This document shows positions 1 through 10,428 of a DNA stretch of 64,000 bases, in pieces. The DNA is from Clostridia bacterium. GTDB lineage: Bacteria > Bacillota > Clostridia > Christensenellales > UBA1242. The translations under genes and the position numbers were made by a program. The notes under the pieces were generated by a model, which ran no database searches, had not been told where the DNA came from, and saw only the letters and a list, made by a program, of their open reading frames with translations. Numbering within the stretch: the stretch's first letter is position 1; each line of letters begins with the position of its first letter. The stretch is from the NCBI GenBank assembly GCA_017531805.1, contig JAFXKG010000012.1:1-64000 (forward strand), read 5' to 3'.

Positions 1-129
1 AAATATTTTAAAAAAATTATTTTTATTAATGGTTTTATAATATTTTTTTTAAAATTTATTAATATTTTTAAATTTTTAATAAAAAAATTAAAAAATTAAT
101 TAAAAAACAAAATATATCGACATAAATTT

Positions 130-160
130 CAAAAAAAAGTAGTAAATTTTACTACTATAA
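130..160 (-). terminator. terminator after yhbY
   Basis: Inverted repeat AGTAGTAA/TTACTACT flanked by A and T runs; read on the minus strand it is a hairpin followed by eight T, just past the yhbY stop. The rest of bases 1-129 is nearly pure A/T with no gene visible. Confidence 0.7.
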
Positions 161-166
161 TTTTTT

Positions 167-457
167 TTATAATACATGCTTGATGCCTTTCTTTTCACTG
201 TGCTTGTATAAAACAATTTTTCTACCAATAGTTGTAACAACTTCTGCACCAAGTTTTACTGCCATTTCTGTTAGTTCAAATTCAGTTGGCGGAGTAGTAT
301 TTTCTTGCATGCTGATTTTGATAAGTTCGTGATTAAACAATTCGTCATCAATTTGTTTTAAAACTTTTTCAGAAAAACCATCCTTACCAACCCATACTAT
401 AGGTTTGATTGTTGATGCTAAACTTCTTAATTTAATTCTTGTTTTTTTATCAATCAT
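167..457 (-). CDS. yhbY: YhbY-type CRM-domain RNA-binding protein
   Basis: Small 96-residue CRM-domain protein of the YhbY family, which binds RNA and associates with pre-50S ribosomal particles. The N-terminus (MIDKKTRIKLRSLAS), the segment WVGKDGF in place of the usual IGKxG loop, and the LIKI stretch fit the family, and the length matches the usual 95-100 residues. It is the last gene of an nth-obg-yhbY minus-strand cluster, nine bases after obg; pairing with the ribosome-assembly GTPase Obg is common in Bacillota and supports a role in large-subunit maturation. An AGGAG-like site (cctcctt-type complement) precedes the ATG. Confidence 0.9.
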   Translation of the reverse strand: MIDKKTRIKLRSLASTIKPIVWVGKDGFSEKVLKQIDDELFNHELIKISMQENTTPPTEFELTEMAVKLGAEVVTTIGRKIVLYKHSEKKGIKHVL

Positions 458-466
458 AATGTCTCC

Positions 467-2367
<1,901 letters not shown>

Positions 2368-2446
2368 TATCTTATAATAACAAATATTTACAAAATAGTC
2401 AATATTTATACATATATTGTTTTTTTATGATGACCAAAAACTTGTA

Positions 2447-2475
2447 TTGACATTGCAAAAAAAATATGCTACCAT
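2447..2475 (+). promoter_or_regulatory. sigma-A promoter for 2497 gene
   Basis: TTGACA, 17-base spacer, TACCAT; followed by GGAGG and the ATG at 2497. Confidence 0.7.
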
Positions 2476-2496
2476 ATAAAAAGTGGAGGCGATGAA

Positions 2497-3039
2497 ATGG
2501 TAGAACCTGGCAATACATATGCTTATGTAAGAAATTTTTTAGAACAAAAAAACGTAAATTATATAAAGGTTACAAGGTTTATAATACAACTTTTAAAACT
2601 TAATTTTGATAGCGATGAAATTTTTTTGTTAGATAAAGATTGTTTGTATCCAGAGATTTGTGATTGGATTGTAAAAAATATAGATTCTGTAAAAGAGTTG
2701 TATCGAAGCAAAGATTTTTCAATTGATGATAAAATTGAAGGTTTAACAAATTTTGATAAGTTTGACAAATGTAAAATACAGTTGGTTTCAGATATAATGG
2801 TAACAAATCCTGAAAATTTGTTATTGTTAAATGATGAGTATTGTACTGCAGAAGTGGTTGCTATTATAAAGGAAAAATGTCTTGCGCAATTTAAAAAAGG
2901 TACAAGTAAAGATGCTAAAAATGACGAGTTAAATCAAGACGATGTAGAACAAGTATTGCAACAAAAAAAATTGATTAAGTTGAGCTTGAATAAGCTTAAT
3001 CAAAAAGTTGCAGAAAAAGAGCAAACTGTAACAAAATAA
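2497..3039 (+). CDS. hypothetical protein, 180 aa
   Basis: Not recognised. A 180-residue soluble, acidic/lysine-rich protein without a signal peptide or membrane helix; the C-terminal third (about 130-180) is Lys/Glu/Gln-rich and probably helical. It has its own promoter (2447-2475), a strong GGAGG site and a terminator behind it (3049-3074), so it is a single-gene unit. The start could also be the ATG five bases upstream, but that is out of frame. Confidence 0.75.
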   Translation: MVEPGNTYAYVRNFLEQKNVNYIKVTRFIIQLLKLNFDSDEIFLLDKDCLYPEICDWIVKNIDSVKELYRSKDFSIDDKIEGLTNFDKFDKCKIQLVSDIMVTNPENLLLLNDEYCTAEVVAIIKEKCLAQFKKGTSKDAKNDELNQDDVEQVLQQKKLIKLSLNKLNQKVAEKEQTVTK

Positions 3040-3048
3040 GCAAATATT

Positions 3049-3074
3049 GCCATAGTGTGTCTATGGCTTTTTTA
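3049..3074 (+). terminator. terminator of 2497 gene
   Basis: Stem GCCATAG/CTATGGC followed by seven T. Confidence 0.85.
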
Positions 3075-3332
3075 ATATAACTTTTGGACTTGCTCATGAG
3101 TGGCAAGTTTTTCTATAGAATAAATACCTAAAAATCCGTTAAGTTGAGTTTGGCGAATAATATTTACAATGTTTTTATAAAATCTAAAATCAGATTTTGC
3201 ACTTAATCCGCAACTAATACTGATACTTCTTGGTGTATTGATGATTGAAACAGATATGCCTTGTTGCCTAGCGATTTTTATAAAAGAATAAAGGCTGTTG
3301 CGTGATTTGAAAGATATGATTAAATGTCTCAT
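3072..3332 (-). CDS. DUF3343 putative Se/S carrier-like protein
   Basis: 86-residue protein matching the DUF3343 pattern: an N-terminal LIISFKS strand, a PRSISISCGLS segment with the single conserved cysteine before Gly, and a basic-aromatic helix (FRFYKNIVNII). Members are thought to carry sulfur or selenium and commonly sit beside a class V aminotransferase; here it is divergent from one (start 3380) with 47 bases between them, so the two probably share a regulatory region and act together in sulfur delivery. The function is inferred from family context only. Confidence 0.8.
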   Translation of the reverse strand: MRHLIISFKSRNSLYSFIKIARQQGISVSIINTPRSISISCGLSAKSDFRFYKNIVNIIRQTQLNGFLGIYSIEKLATHEQVQKLY

Positions 3333-3379
3333 AATTATTCCTTTATAACACTATATTTAAAATTTTCATATTGTGTTAT

Positions 3380-4504
3380 ATGATATATTTAGACAATGCT
3401 GCAACAAGTTTTTATAAACCACAAATAGTTCAAGATACAGTAAAAGATTCTTTAAACAAATACACTGCAAATCCTGGTAGAAGCGGGCATGATTTATCGT
3501 ATATGGTAGCGGAAAAAGTTTTTGAAACGCGTGAAAAATTAAAACAATTTTTTAATGCTAAGGAGCATGAAGTTATTTTTACTAAAAACTGTACTGAGGC
3601 ATTAAACATGGCTATCCTTGGTTTTTTGCGTCCAGGCGATCATGTGATTACTACATGTTATGAACATAACTCAGTATTGCGACCTTTACAATTTTTAAAA
3701 TCAAATGGTGTTGAAGTTACAATTCTTGATTGTGATTTAGATAAAGTTGCACAACTTATAGAACAAGAGATTAAACACAATACAAAACTGATTATTACAA
3801 CATGTGTATCTAATGTGACGGGAGATTGTTGTGATATAAAGTCGGTTGGTCAAATTTGCAAAAAACATAAAATTACTTATTTGGTTGATGGTGCGCAATC
3901 AAGTGGTCATATGCAAATAGATTTACAAAAATGTGACGTTGACATGTATGCTTTTGCTGGTCACAAAGGTTTGCTTTCAATCACCGGTGTTGGTGGGTTG
4001 CTTGTTAAAAATGACATAAAGTTGTCGCCAATAATGTTTGGTGGAACTGGTACAGATAGTATAAATTTGGTTCAACCAACTGAATATCCAGAAGGTTTTG
4101 AAAGTGGAACAATAGCTACAATACCAATTTTAAGTTTATCTGCAGGATTAGATTTTTTAATAAAAAATTTTGATAAAATTCAAAAAAAAGAAGAAAAATT
4201 GACAAAATATTGCTATTTTGCATTAAAAAAATTAGATTTTTTAAAAATTTATTCAAAAGAAAATGCAAAGAATGTAATCACTTTTAATATAAAGAATATA
4301 AATTCTTCCACTGTAGCAAACATGTTAAATGAAAATTTTAAGATATGCGTAAGGGCTGGTTTGCATTGCGCACCACTAGTTCATAAAAAACTTGGCACAC
4401 AGCAAACTGGGTCAGTTAGGGTTTCTTTAGATTTTATGAATACTGAAAAAGATATACAAGCTTTGGTAAACGCGTTAGTTACAATCAATCAACAAAATTC
4501 TTAA
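3380..4504 (+). CDS. cysteine desulfurase family aminotransferase (class V)
   Basis: PLP enzyme of the SufS/CsdB-like branch that should abstract sulfur from cysteine. The N-terminal MIYLDNAATSFYKP matches family starts, so I prefer the ATG at 3380 to the in-frame TTG at 3371. The PLP lysine lies in AGHKG and the active-site cysteine in RAGLHCAP. Length about 374 is normal for this subgroup. No strong ribosome site is visible. It is divergent from DUF3343 (3072-3332). The last 20 bases overlap the convergent gene at 4485. Confidence 0.92.
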   Translation: MIYLDNAATSFYKPQIVQDTVKDSLNKYTANPGRSGHDLSYMVAEKVFETREKLKQFFNAKEHEVIFTKNCTEALNMAILGFLRPGDHVITTCYEHNSVLRPLQFLKSNGVEVTILDCDLDKVAQLIEQEIKHNTKLIITTCVSNVTGDCCDIKSVGQICKKHKITYLVDGAQSSGHMQIDLQKCDVDMYAFAGHKGLLSITGVGGLLVKNDIKLSPIMFGGTGTDSINLVQPTEYPEGFESGTIATIPILSLSAGLDFLIKNFDKIQKKEEKLTKYCYFALKKLDFLKIYSKENAKNVITFNIKNINSSTVANMLNENFKICVRAGLHCAPLVHKKLGTQQTGSVRVSLDFMNTEKDIQALVNALVTINQQNS

Positions 4505-5267
4505 GTTTGCAAATGATTGCAAACAAAAGAAGTATACTTGCAAAAACGACATAATAAAAATGATAAGGTAAAATGATGCTAGAAAAAATCAAAACCAAAC
4601 CGCACACAAAATAAGATTTTGCTTTTTGTGGTAAAAAGAAATTTGACATAAGTTTTTTAAAGTCAAATTTTTTTGCATGCAAATTGACAAAAGAAGTGTC
4701 TGGATATACATCATACTTTTTAAAGAAATTTTTGTACAAATCAATTCTGTTTATGATTTTTATCTCTTTGTTGTTTAATATTTCTGTATCTAAATTTATT
4801 GCGTTGTTGCATACAATTTCAATAATATCAACATCGTTGTCTATAAAGTTTTCAATAATGTCAACAAGATTGTTGTTGTCAATTTTGTCAGCAGATGTTG
4901 CAATTAACAATACATGATTAAGATTGTCAACATTGTAATGCAACGCGCCATTATTTATAACAGCATTTGCTTGATTGTCAAGTATGCTTTTTAACAATTC
5001 TAGTTTTTTTTGTTTAGGATACAATCTAAACGCAAAAAAATATTTTTCGATATCGTTTTGTTCTTGCTTTTTAAGCGACTTGCTTTTGCTTTTTTTATTA
5101 AAAAAATAAAAAATTAAAAACAAACTTGCAAAAGTAAAAATTAAACTAAGTATAAAGGTTGTCCACAAATCGCGCAAATAAAAATTTATCCACGCGTAGA
5201 TTATCAAAAACAATGATACGCTTATAAACAGTTTGTCTATCAAATTTATAAATTTAAATTTTGTCAT
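4485..5267 (-). CDS. four-helix membrane protein, unknown
   Basis: 260 residues, not recognised. Two hydrophobic segments near the N-terminus (about 8-27 and 33-56), a 150-residue Lys/Asn/Asp-rich soluble middle, and two hydrophobic segments at the C-terminus (about 215-255). The arrangement suggests a membrane-anchored cytoplasmic domain. No catalytic motif is evident. It runs opposite to its neighbours and shares 20 bases with the end of the desulfurase gene. Confidence 0.7.
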   Translation of the reverse strand: MTKFKFINLIDKLFISVSLFLIIYAWINFYLRDLWTTFILSLIFTFASLFLIFYFFNKKSKSKSLKKQEQNDIEKYFFAFRLYPKQKKLELLKSILDNQANAVINNGALHYNVDNLNHVLLIATSADKIDNNNLVDIIENFIDNDVDIIEIVCNNAINLDTEILNNKEIKIINRIDLYKNFFKKYDVYPDTSFVNLHAKKFDFKKLMSNFFLPQKAKSYFVCGLVLIFSSIILPYHFYYVVFASILLLFAIICKLKNFVD

Positions 5268-5326
5268 ACTTAGATTTTTTCAAAAAAAAATAAATTTAAA
5301 CATTGAAGATTAATGTAAATTATCGT

Positions 5327-5355
5327 TTGACAAATTTCTACAATATTTATAAAAT
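5327..5355 (+). promoter_or_regulatory. sigma-A promoter for 5375-8090 operon
   Basis: TTGACA, 17 bases, TAAAAT; predicted start about 20 bases before the ATG at 5375, with AAGGGTGA between. Confidence 0.8.
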
Positions 5356-5374
5356 ATAAATAAGGGTGAAAAGT

Positions 5375-6640
5375 ATGATAGGTGAATTAATTGTAAAAAA
5401 GTCAAAAGCGGAACAACTTTCGATTGCTGAGTACAAAGAGATTGTTGATTATATTTTAAAGCATGGTGCAGACAAATCTGCAATCAAGTTTTTTGTAGGG
5501 CTCAATTCTTTTGGTATGAGCAAAAAAGAAGTATTAAATCTAACCTTGGCATTAAGGGATAGTGGGCAAGTAATTGATTACGAAGCCCCAATTTTAGAAA
5601 AACATTCAACTGGTGGTATAGGTGATAGTACAAGCATTGTTCTTATACCTTTGTTGGCAAGTCTTGGATACAATGTTGCTAAAACTACTGGTAAATCTTT
5701 GATGTATACAAATGGTAGCACAGATAGATTTTGTTCTATTCCAAATTTTAATGTAAACTTGACTGAAAAAGAAATTTACAAAAATCTAGACAATACAAAC
5801 GCATGTGTTTTATCGCACAAAGCAAGTGTGTGTCCTGCAGATAGAGTGCTGTTTGACATTATCGAGATGACAGGGTTGGAAAACAACTTAAACCTTCTTG
5901 CAGCGTCAATCGCAAGCAAAAAACTTGCCAGTGGTGCAGATGTTGTATTGGTTGATATTAAATTTGGTAAAGCATCGGTTGTAAAAACATATTCTCAAGC
6001 AAAAGAACTTGCAAAGATTTTAAAATATGTGTTTAAAAAGTGTAATGTAAAATCTGTTATGATGCTTACAAATACATTGCAAACAATAGGAGAAGGCATT
6101 GGTAATGCCATTGAAGTTGTTGATGGCTTAAAAGTTTTGCAAGGCAGGAAATGCTTTTTAAGGAGAGTTTCTGCTAGATATGCGGCAGAAATGATTTCGT
6201 TAATCAATCCAGAATTGCCAAAAGCTGCAATATATGATATGATTGCAACTAACTTAGACAATGGCACTGCTTATAAAAAGTTTTTAGATATCGTTCGCGC
6301 TCAAGGTGGCGATGTAAAAAAAATTGAAGATTCTAAAATTTTTATACCACATAAATCTATAAATTTTATGGCAGACAGGTCTGGTTATGTTGGCAATATT
6401 AATTCTCTTTTGTTGGGTGAATTAGTTAGAAGGCTTTGCATAGATAGTCATGACAACCATATCGGCGTTGCTTTAAGGGTTAAAATAGGCGACTATGTAA
6501 ATGAAGGCGATGTTATTTTGTCGTTCTATTATAAAAATGATGAAGATTTGACAAAATATAAAAATGCTATTGCTGGAAGTATTGGTATTACACAAAACAA
6601 AATCAAGCCAATAAAAGTTTTAAAAAAGGTTATTAAATAA
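5375..6640 (+). CDS. diverged pyrimidine-nucleoside/thymidine phosphorylase
   Basis: 421-residue member of the thymidine/pyrimidine-nucleoside phosphorylase family (glycosyltransferase family 3 fold; phosphorolysis of pyrimidine nucleosides). The phosphate loop KHSTGGIGD and the ASIASKK segment with the active Ser and Lys are present, and the C-terminal barrel-sandwich domain is full length. The region normally GHTGGTLDKLE reads MYTNGSTDRFCS, the position of E. coli DeoA Arg171 (in RDVT) is Ile (IIEMT), and the GVGDK lysine is Ser. Substrate or activity may therefore differ. ATG 5375 has AAGGGTGA before it and is preferred to the GTG at 5366. It overlaps tsaE by one base. Confidence 0.85.
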   Translation: MIGELIVKKSKAEQLSIAEYKEIVDYILKHGADKSAIKFFVGLNSFGMSKKEVLNLTLALRDSGQVIDYEAPILEKHSTGGIGDSTSIVLIPLLASLGYNVAKTTGKSLMYTNGSTDRFCSIPNFNVNLTEKEIYKNLDNTNACVLSHKASVCPADRVLFDIIEMTGLENNLNLLAASIASKKLASGADVVLVDIKFGKASVVKTYSQAKELAKILKYVFKKCNVKSVMMLTNTLQTIGEGIGNAIEVVDGLKVLQGRKCFLRRVSARYAAEMISLINPELPKAAIYDMIATNLDNGTAYKKFLDIVRAQGGDVKKIEDSKIFIPHKSINFMADRSGYVGNINSLLLGELVRRLCIDSHDNHIGVALRVKIGDYVNEGDVILSFYYKNDEDLTKYKNAIAGSIGITQNKIKPIKVLKKVIK

Positions 6641-7050
6641 TGAAATATACAGTTAAATCTCTACAAGAGACTAAAGATGTTGCAGAGAAATTCTCTTCAA
6701 AGTTAAAGCAAGGCGATATCGTTTTGCTCAATGGAGATTTAGGCGCGGGGAAAACAACCTTTACGCAGTTTGTTTTTTCCTTTTTAGGTGTAAAACAGGT
6801 TGTGAATAGCCCTACTTTTGCCATACTTAAATCTTATCAAGGCAAATTTGTATTGCATCATTTTGATACATACAGGATTTCGGTAGAAGAAGCAATAGAA
6901 GCTGGCTTTGACGAGGTTTTGGAAGATAAAGATAGCGTTATATTTATCGAGTGGAGCGAAAACATAAAACCGCTTATAAATAGGCCTACTATTATTATAA
7001 ACATAAGTAGAATAGATGATACAACTAGGGTTATAGATATTACGGAATAA
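6640..7050 (+). CDS. tsaE: TsaE, tRNA t6A ATPase subunit
   Basis: 136-residue P-loop protein that energises turnover of the TsaB-TsaD complex in N6-threonylcarbamoyladenosine tRNA modification. Walker A reads GDLGAGKTT, preceded by the KQGDIVLLNG strand; FIEWSENI near the end is the family Walker-B-like segment. Length is typical. Its ATG overlaps the upstream stop (TAATG) and tsaB-rimI starts 2 bases after its stop, so translation is probably coupled. Confidence 0.95.
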   Translation: MKYTVKSLQETKDVAEKFSSKLKQGDIVLLNGDLGAGKTTFTQFVFSFLGVKQVVNSPTFAILKSYQGKFVLHHFDTYRISVEEAIEAGFDEVLEDKDSVIFIEWSENIKPLINRPTIIINISRIDDTTRVIDITE

Positions 7051-7052
7051 TT

Positions 7053-8090
7053 ATGAACAGATTAATAGTAAATACAGCAAACGATCAACTTTCGATTGTC
7101 CTTGAAACAAAGGACAATGTTTTTTATAAATTAAATAATGCGCGTATGCATCATAACGAAACAATGATGCCTTTGATAGACGAAATATTGACCGAACATG
7201 ACTTAACTATAAATCAAATTGAGGAGTTGGGGGTGGTAATTGGTCCTGGCTCTTTTACAGGTATACGCGTTGGTGTGGCAACCATTAAAGCATTTAGAGA
7301 TAGTTTAAATATCAAGGCAAAAGGTATAAACAACTTAGATTTGCTTTTTAAATTAGCGAACAAACAATATGGTGCAGAAATTGTAGCAATACGCGGAAGT
7401 CTTGATAGTTATTTTGTGGCAAAGCTGATTAATGGGGTGGTGTATAAATACGACCATAATCTTACTCTTGAAGAGTTAAACAATGTGTCTGAAGGTAAGA
7501 TTGTTGGCATGTTTTCTAAAGATGATTTGGTAAATTGTGCGGTTGTTGAGTTTGATGCAAAAGTATTGGTTGATTGTTTTAAAGAAAGCAGTGACGAAAC
7601 TTTGGTTCCCGTTTACTATCAATTGTCACAAGCGGAACGAGAAAAACTTAAAAAGGGCGATGTCAATATAAGACTTGCCACCAGTGAAGATATTGATAAC
7701 ATTGTCAATATTGAGCAAAGTTCATTTAACTTTAATCTAATAGGCAAACAAGATTTTTTAAAAGCGGTTGATAGTGATTGCTACAAATTATATGTTGTAA
7801 CTTTTAATAATCAAGTTGCGGGTTTTGTTTTGTTGCAGTTGACAGATGAGATTTGCATTGAAGACATTGCAGTTGATAAACAATTTAGAAACCTTGGTCT
7901 TGCTACAAAACTTATTTGCTTTGTATGTGAGCAATTTAAGGATGCTTTTACAACCATAAGTTTAGAAGTTGGCGAAAAAAATATTGCTGCATTTTTGTTG
8001 TATCAAAAATTAGGTTTTAAACTAAGAAGAGTTAGAAAAAATTATTATTCAGATGGTACAAATTGTTTAGAAATGTCAAAAAATTTATAA
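7053..8090 (+). CDS. tsaB: TsaB-RimI fusion protein
   Basis: 345 residues combining two proteins that are usually separate neighbours. Residues 1 to about 200 are TsaB (ASKHA fold partner of TsaD), with the family segment GPGSFTGIRVG near 64-74. Residues about 204-345 are a RimI-type GNAT N-acetyltransferase: IRLATSEDIDNI start, acetyl-CoA loop FRNLGLATKL, and a C-terminal FLLYQKLGFK with YYSDG. There is no stop or frameshift between them. RimI acetylates ribosomal protein S18 in E. coli; whether this one does is not shown. TsaD is not in the window. Confidence 0.93.
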   Translation: MNRLIVNTANDQLSIVLETKDNVFYKLNNARMHHNETMMPLIDEILTEHDLTINQIEELGVVIGPGSFTGIRVGVATIKAFRDSLNIKAKGINNLDLLFKLANKQYGAEIVAIRGSLDSYFVAKLINGVVYKYDHNLTLEELNNVSEGKIVGMFSKDDLVNCAVVEFDAKVLVDCFKESSDETLVPVYYQLSQAEREKLKKGDVNIRLATSEDIDNIVNIEQSSFNFNLIGKQDFLKAVDSDCYKLYVVTFNNQVAGFVLLQLTDEICIEDIAVDKQFRNLGLATKLICFVCEQFKDAFTTISLEVGEKNIAAFLLYQKLGFKLRRVRKNYYSDGTNCLEMSKNL

Positions 8091-8125
8091 AAATAATTAA
8101 AAATTAATACAAAAACTAAAAAATA

Positions 8126-8158
8126 AAAAACAATTTTGATTTAAATTGTTTTTTTTGT
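8126..8158 (+). terminator. bidirectional terminator between convergent genes
   Basis: AACAATTT/AAATTGTT hairpin flanked by A and T runs, ending the 5375-8090 operon and also usable on the minus strand. Confidence 0.8.
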
Positions 8159-8182
8159 TTATGGCGCAACTTTTAATGTGCT

Positions 8183-9685
8183 TTATTTATAATCGTCTGG
8201 CAAATCGTTTAGCAACAGCAATGTGTCGTTGTCTGAAAGTAGAGTAAAATATTTTTTTGCATCTTCAAGTGTGGGGCTGTAACAAATTTTTTTAATGTCG
8301 TAGTTTTTAGATTTTAAACCTTCAGTAATTGCTTGTTTGTTGTGGTTGCCAACGATTACAACATAATCACAAAAAGCGCACATTTTTCCAAGTTTAAAAT
8401 TTAGTTCGTATTCTTTTTTTCCGCCCTCGATAATTCCCGGTGTTACAACCATTTTTTTGTAATTAGTTTGTTGTAAAACATAAAGTGATTCTTTGGCACT
8501 GATAATAGAACAGTTGTAGCTGTCGTCTAAAATATTGATGTGAGATTTGATATATTCAAGACGATGTGATGTAGGTTTTAAATCCTTTATTGTTTGTATG
8601 ATTTCTTTTATGTCTACATCAAAACTTAGCGCTAGTGCTGTGGCTTGTAAAATGTTAGAGATGTTGTGTCTACCTAAAAGAGAAGTAGAAACATTATAAG
8701 TTTTATTGTTTGTATGTAATTTAAAATAGGTTTTAAAATTTTCTATATTAATTTCGCTAGCATATACATCTGCTTTTTCGTGTATTGAAGTTGATACTTT
8801 TTTGCCTATTTTATTGTTATACATACGCTTACAACATAAGTTGTCTATGTTATAAATGCAATAATTATTGTCTAGATAACTGGATAATTTTGATTTGGCT
8901 ATACATACATTTTGCAAAGATTTAAAACTTTCCAAATGTTGTGGCGCAACTGTAGTGATGATACCATAATCTGCACCAAAAATATTGCAAAGATTTTGTA
9001 TATCATTTTTGTGCCTAGCGCCATACTCTAATATTATGAACTCACAGTTGTCGGTTAAGTTTTCGTTAATAAATTTACTTATCCCAAGAGGAGTGTTAAA
9101 ACTTGCAGGAGTTTTTAAAGTATTGTATTTACTGCTTAATATTTGATACAAAATATTTTTAACACTTGTTTTGCCGTTGCTACCAGTTATAGCTATTTTA
9201 ACTGCATTGCTATTTGCAAGTTTAAGACTGGCATTTTTTATGTATTTTTTGTTTTTAATTTTGTCATAAAAGTTGATAAAATTTGATAATGCTGGCATTG
9301 CAAATAATAACAACATCATTGCACTTGTACCAAAACTAAACACGCACCAAGGGGCAAGCAAAACTGCACTAATGATATAAAGTCTTTTAACTTTGCCAGT
9401 AAACTTTAAGGGTGTCTTGTTGGTGGTTATTAATGTTGATATATAAATTGAATTAATAAAAATTAATAAAATTTGAGAACATATTAAAAATATAAAATAA
9501 TCAAAAATTATTTGTAAAATTAAAAAAAATACATAAAAAACAATAAAAAATGCATCTTTTTTTGAAAAATATTTTAAAAATCTTAAAATTTTATAATCTT
9601 TACACTGGAAAATATGTAAAAATTTTTCTAAATAAAATAAACATAAAACAAAATTTATTACATTTAAAATATAAACAACTATCAT
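8183..9685 (-). CDS. MurF-like Mur ligase with N-terminal membrane region
   Basis: About 500 residues. The first 140 carry four to five hydrophobic segments; the rest is a Mur ligase: P-loop ITGSNGKTS near 166, EYGARHKNDI, and the MurF-like DDSYN motif. It should ligate a dipeptide (D-Ala-D-Ala) to UDP-MurNAc-tripeptide at the membrane, or a related wall precursor. The ATG at 9685 forms an ATGA overlap with the upstream hydrolase stop, so I prefer it to the TTG at 9706. The C-terminal domain ends soon after NDLPDDYK. The divergent neighbour is a D-Ala-D-Ala ligase, fitting a MurF role. Confidence 0.87.
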   Translation of the reverse strand: MIVVYILNVINFVLCLFYLEKFLHIFQCKDYKILRFLKYFSKKDAFFIVFYVFFLILQIIFDYFIFLICSQILLIFINSIYISTLITTNKTPLKFTGKVKRLYIISAVLLAPWCVFSFGTSAMMLLLFAMPALSNFINFYDKIKNKKYIKNASLKLANSNAVKIAITGSNGKTSVKNILYQILSSKYNTLKTPASFNTPLGISKFINENLTDNCEFIILEYGARHKNDIQNLCNIFGADYGIITTVAPQHLESFKSLQNVCIAKSKLSSYLDNNYCIYNIDNLCCKRMYNNKIGKKVSTSIHEKADVYASEINIENFKTYFKLHTNNKTYNVSTSLLGRHNISNILQATALALSFDVDIKEIIQTIKDLKPTSHRLEYIKSHINILDDSYNCSIISAKESLYVLQQTNYKKMVVTPGIIEGGKKEYELNFKLGKMCAFCDYVVIVGNHNKQAITEGLKSKNYDIKKICYSPTLEDAKKYFTLLSDNDTLLLLNDLPDDYK

Positions 9686-10380
9686 TTTAAAAACTCTAAT
9701 ATGCAATGATTAAACAATGCACTCATGGTTAGATATGCAAAGTGATCACTTTTTGTTACAACAAGTTTTGCCGAGTTTGTTTTTTTAATTTTTTTTGCAA
9801 TCCAAATTTTTGTGTCCTTATCGTTTTTGCCCCAAAAAAGCAAAACAGGGCAATCAAATTTTGCAAAGTTTTTTGTGTTTAAATTTACAATATTTTTAAA
9901 AGTCTGCTTGTTGTTTTCTGATAGACTAATATAATCATTGCTTGCTATTTTTTTGTAAAGGTAACTAAACCTTTTTTGTTTAAGCAATATGATATTGTTT
10001 TGTGTTTTTATGCGTTTTATAAAATTATTATTTTTTGGTCCAGCGCCTCCAGTTACAACTAATTTTTTAATTAAATTTTTATTCATCAAACTGGCAACTC
10101 TAAAACCAAAACTGTGACATATAACTATCACACTTGATAGGTTGTGTATTTTTAATAAACCATGAACCAAATCAACATAATCTGACATTGTCCAAATAAG
10201 TGTAGTGTCAACATTTGTAGGCATGGTAAGGGTTAAAATATTGTAATTGTGTTTAAAAATGTTTATTGTGCTTGCAAATGAATTTTTATTACAACCCCAG
10301 CCATGCAAAAACAAAATAGTATTTTTGTGTCCACTGCAAAAATCGTAATCAATAGTTTCGCCCTTAAAAACAAACTTCAT
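9682..10380 (-). CDS. alpha/beta hydrolase
   Basis: 232-residue alpha/beta-hydrolase-fold protein. HGWGCNK gives the oxyanion HG, ICHSFG the nucleophile elbow GxSxG, WGKNDKDT the acid and SDHFAYL the histidine, so the triad is complete. Substrate unknown. Its stop overlaps the start of the Mur ligase by four bases (ATGA), and its start lies 48 bases from the divergent ddl, so a role in cell-wall or precursor chemistry is inferred from context only. Confidence 0.88.
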   Translation of the reverse strand: MKFVFKGETIDYDFCSGHKNTILFLHGWGCNKNSFASTINIFKHNYNILTLTMPTNVDTTLIWTMSDYVDLVHGLLKIHNLSSVIVICHSFGFRVASLMNKNLIKKLVVTGGAGPKNNNFIKRIKTQNNIILLKQKRFSYLYKKIASNDYISLSENNKQTFKNIVNLNTKNFAKFDCPVLLFWGKNDKDTKIWIAKKIKKTNSAKLVVTKSDHFAYLTMSALFNHCILEFLK

Positions 10381-10428
10381 ATTTTCTTATATGCAAACAA
10401 AATTTAAAATAGCAACATAAATACAAGT

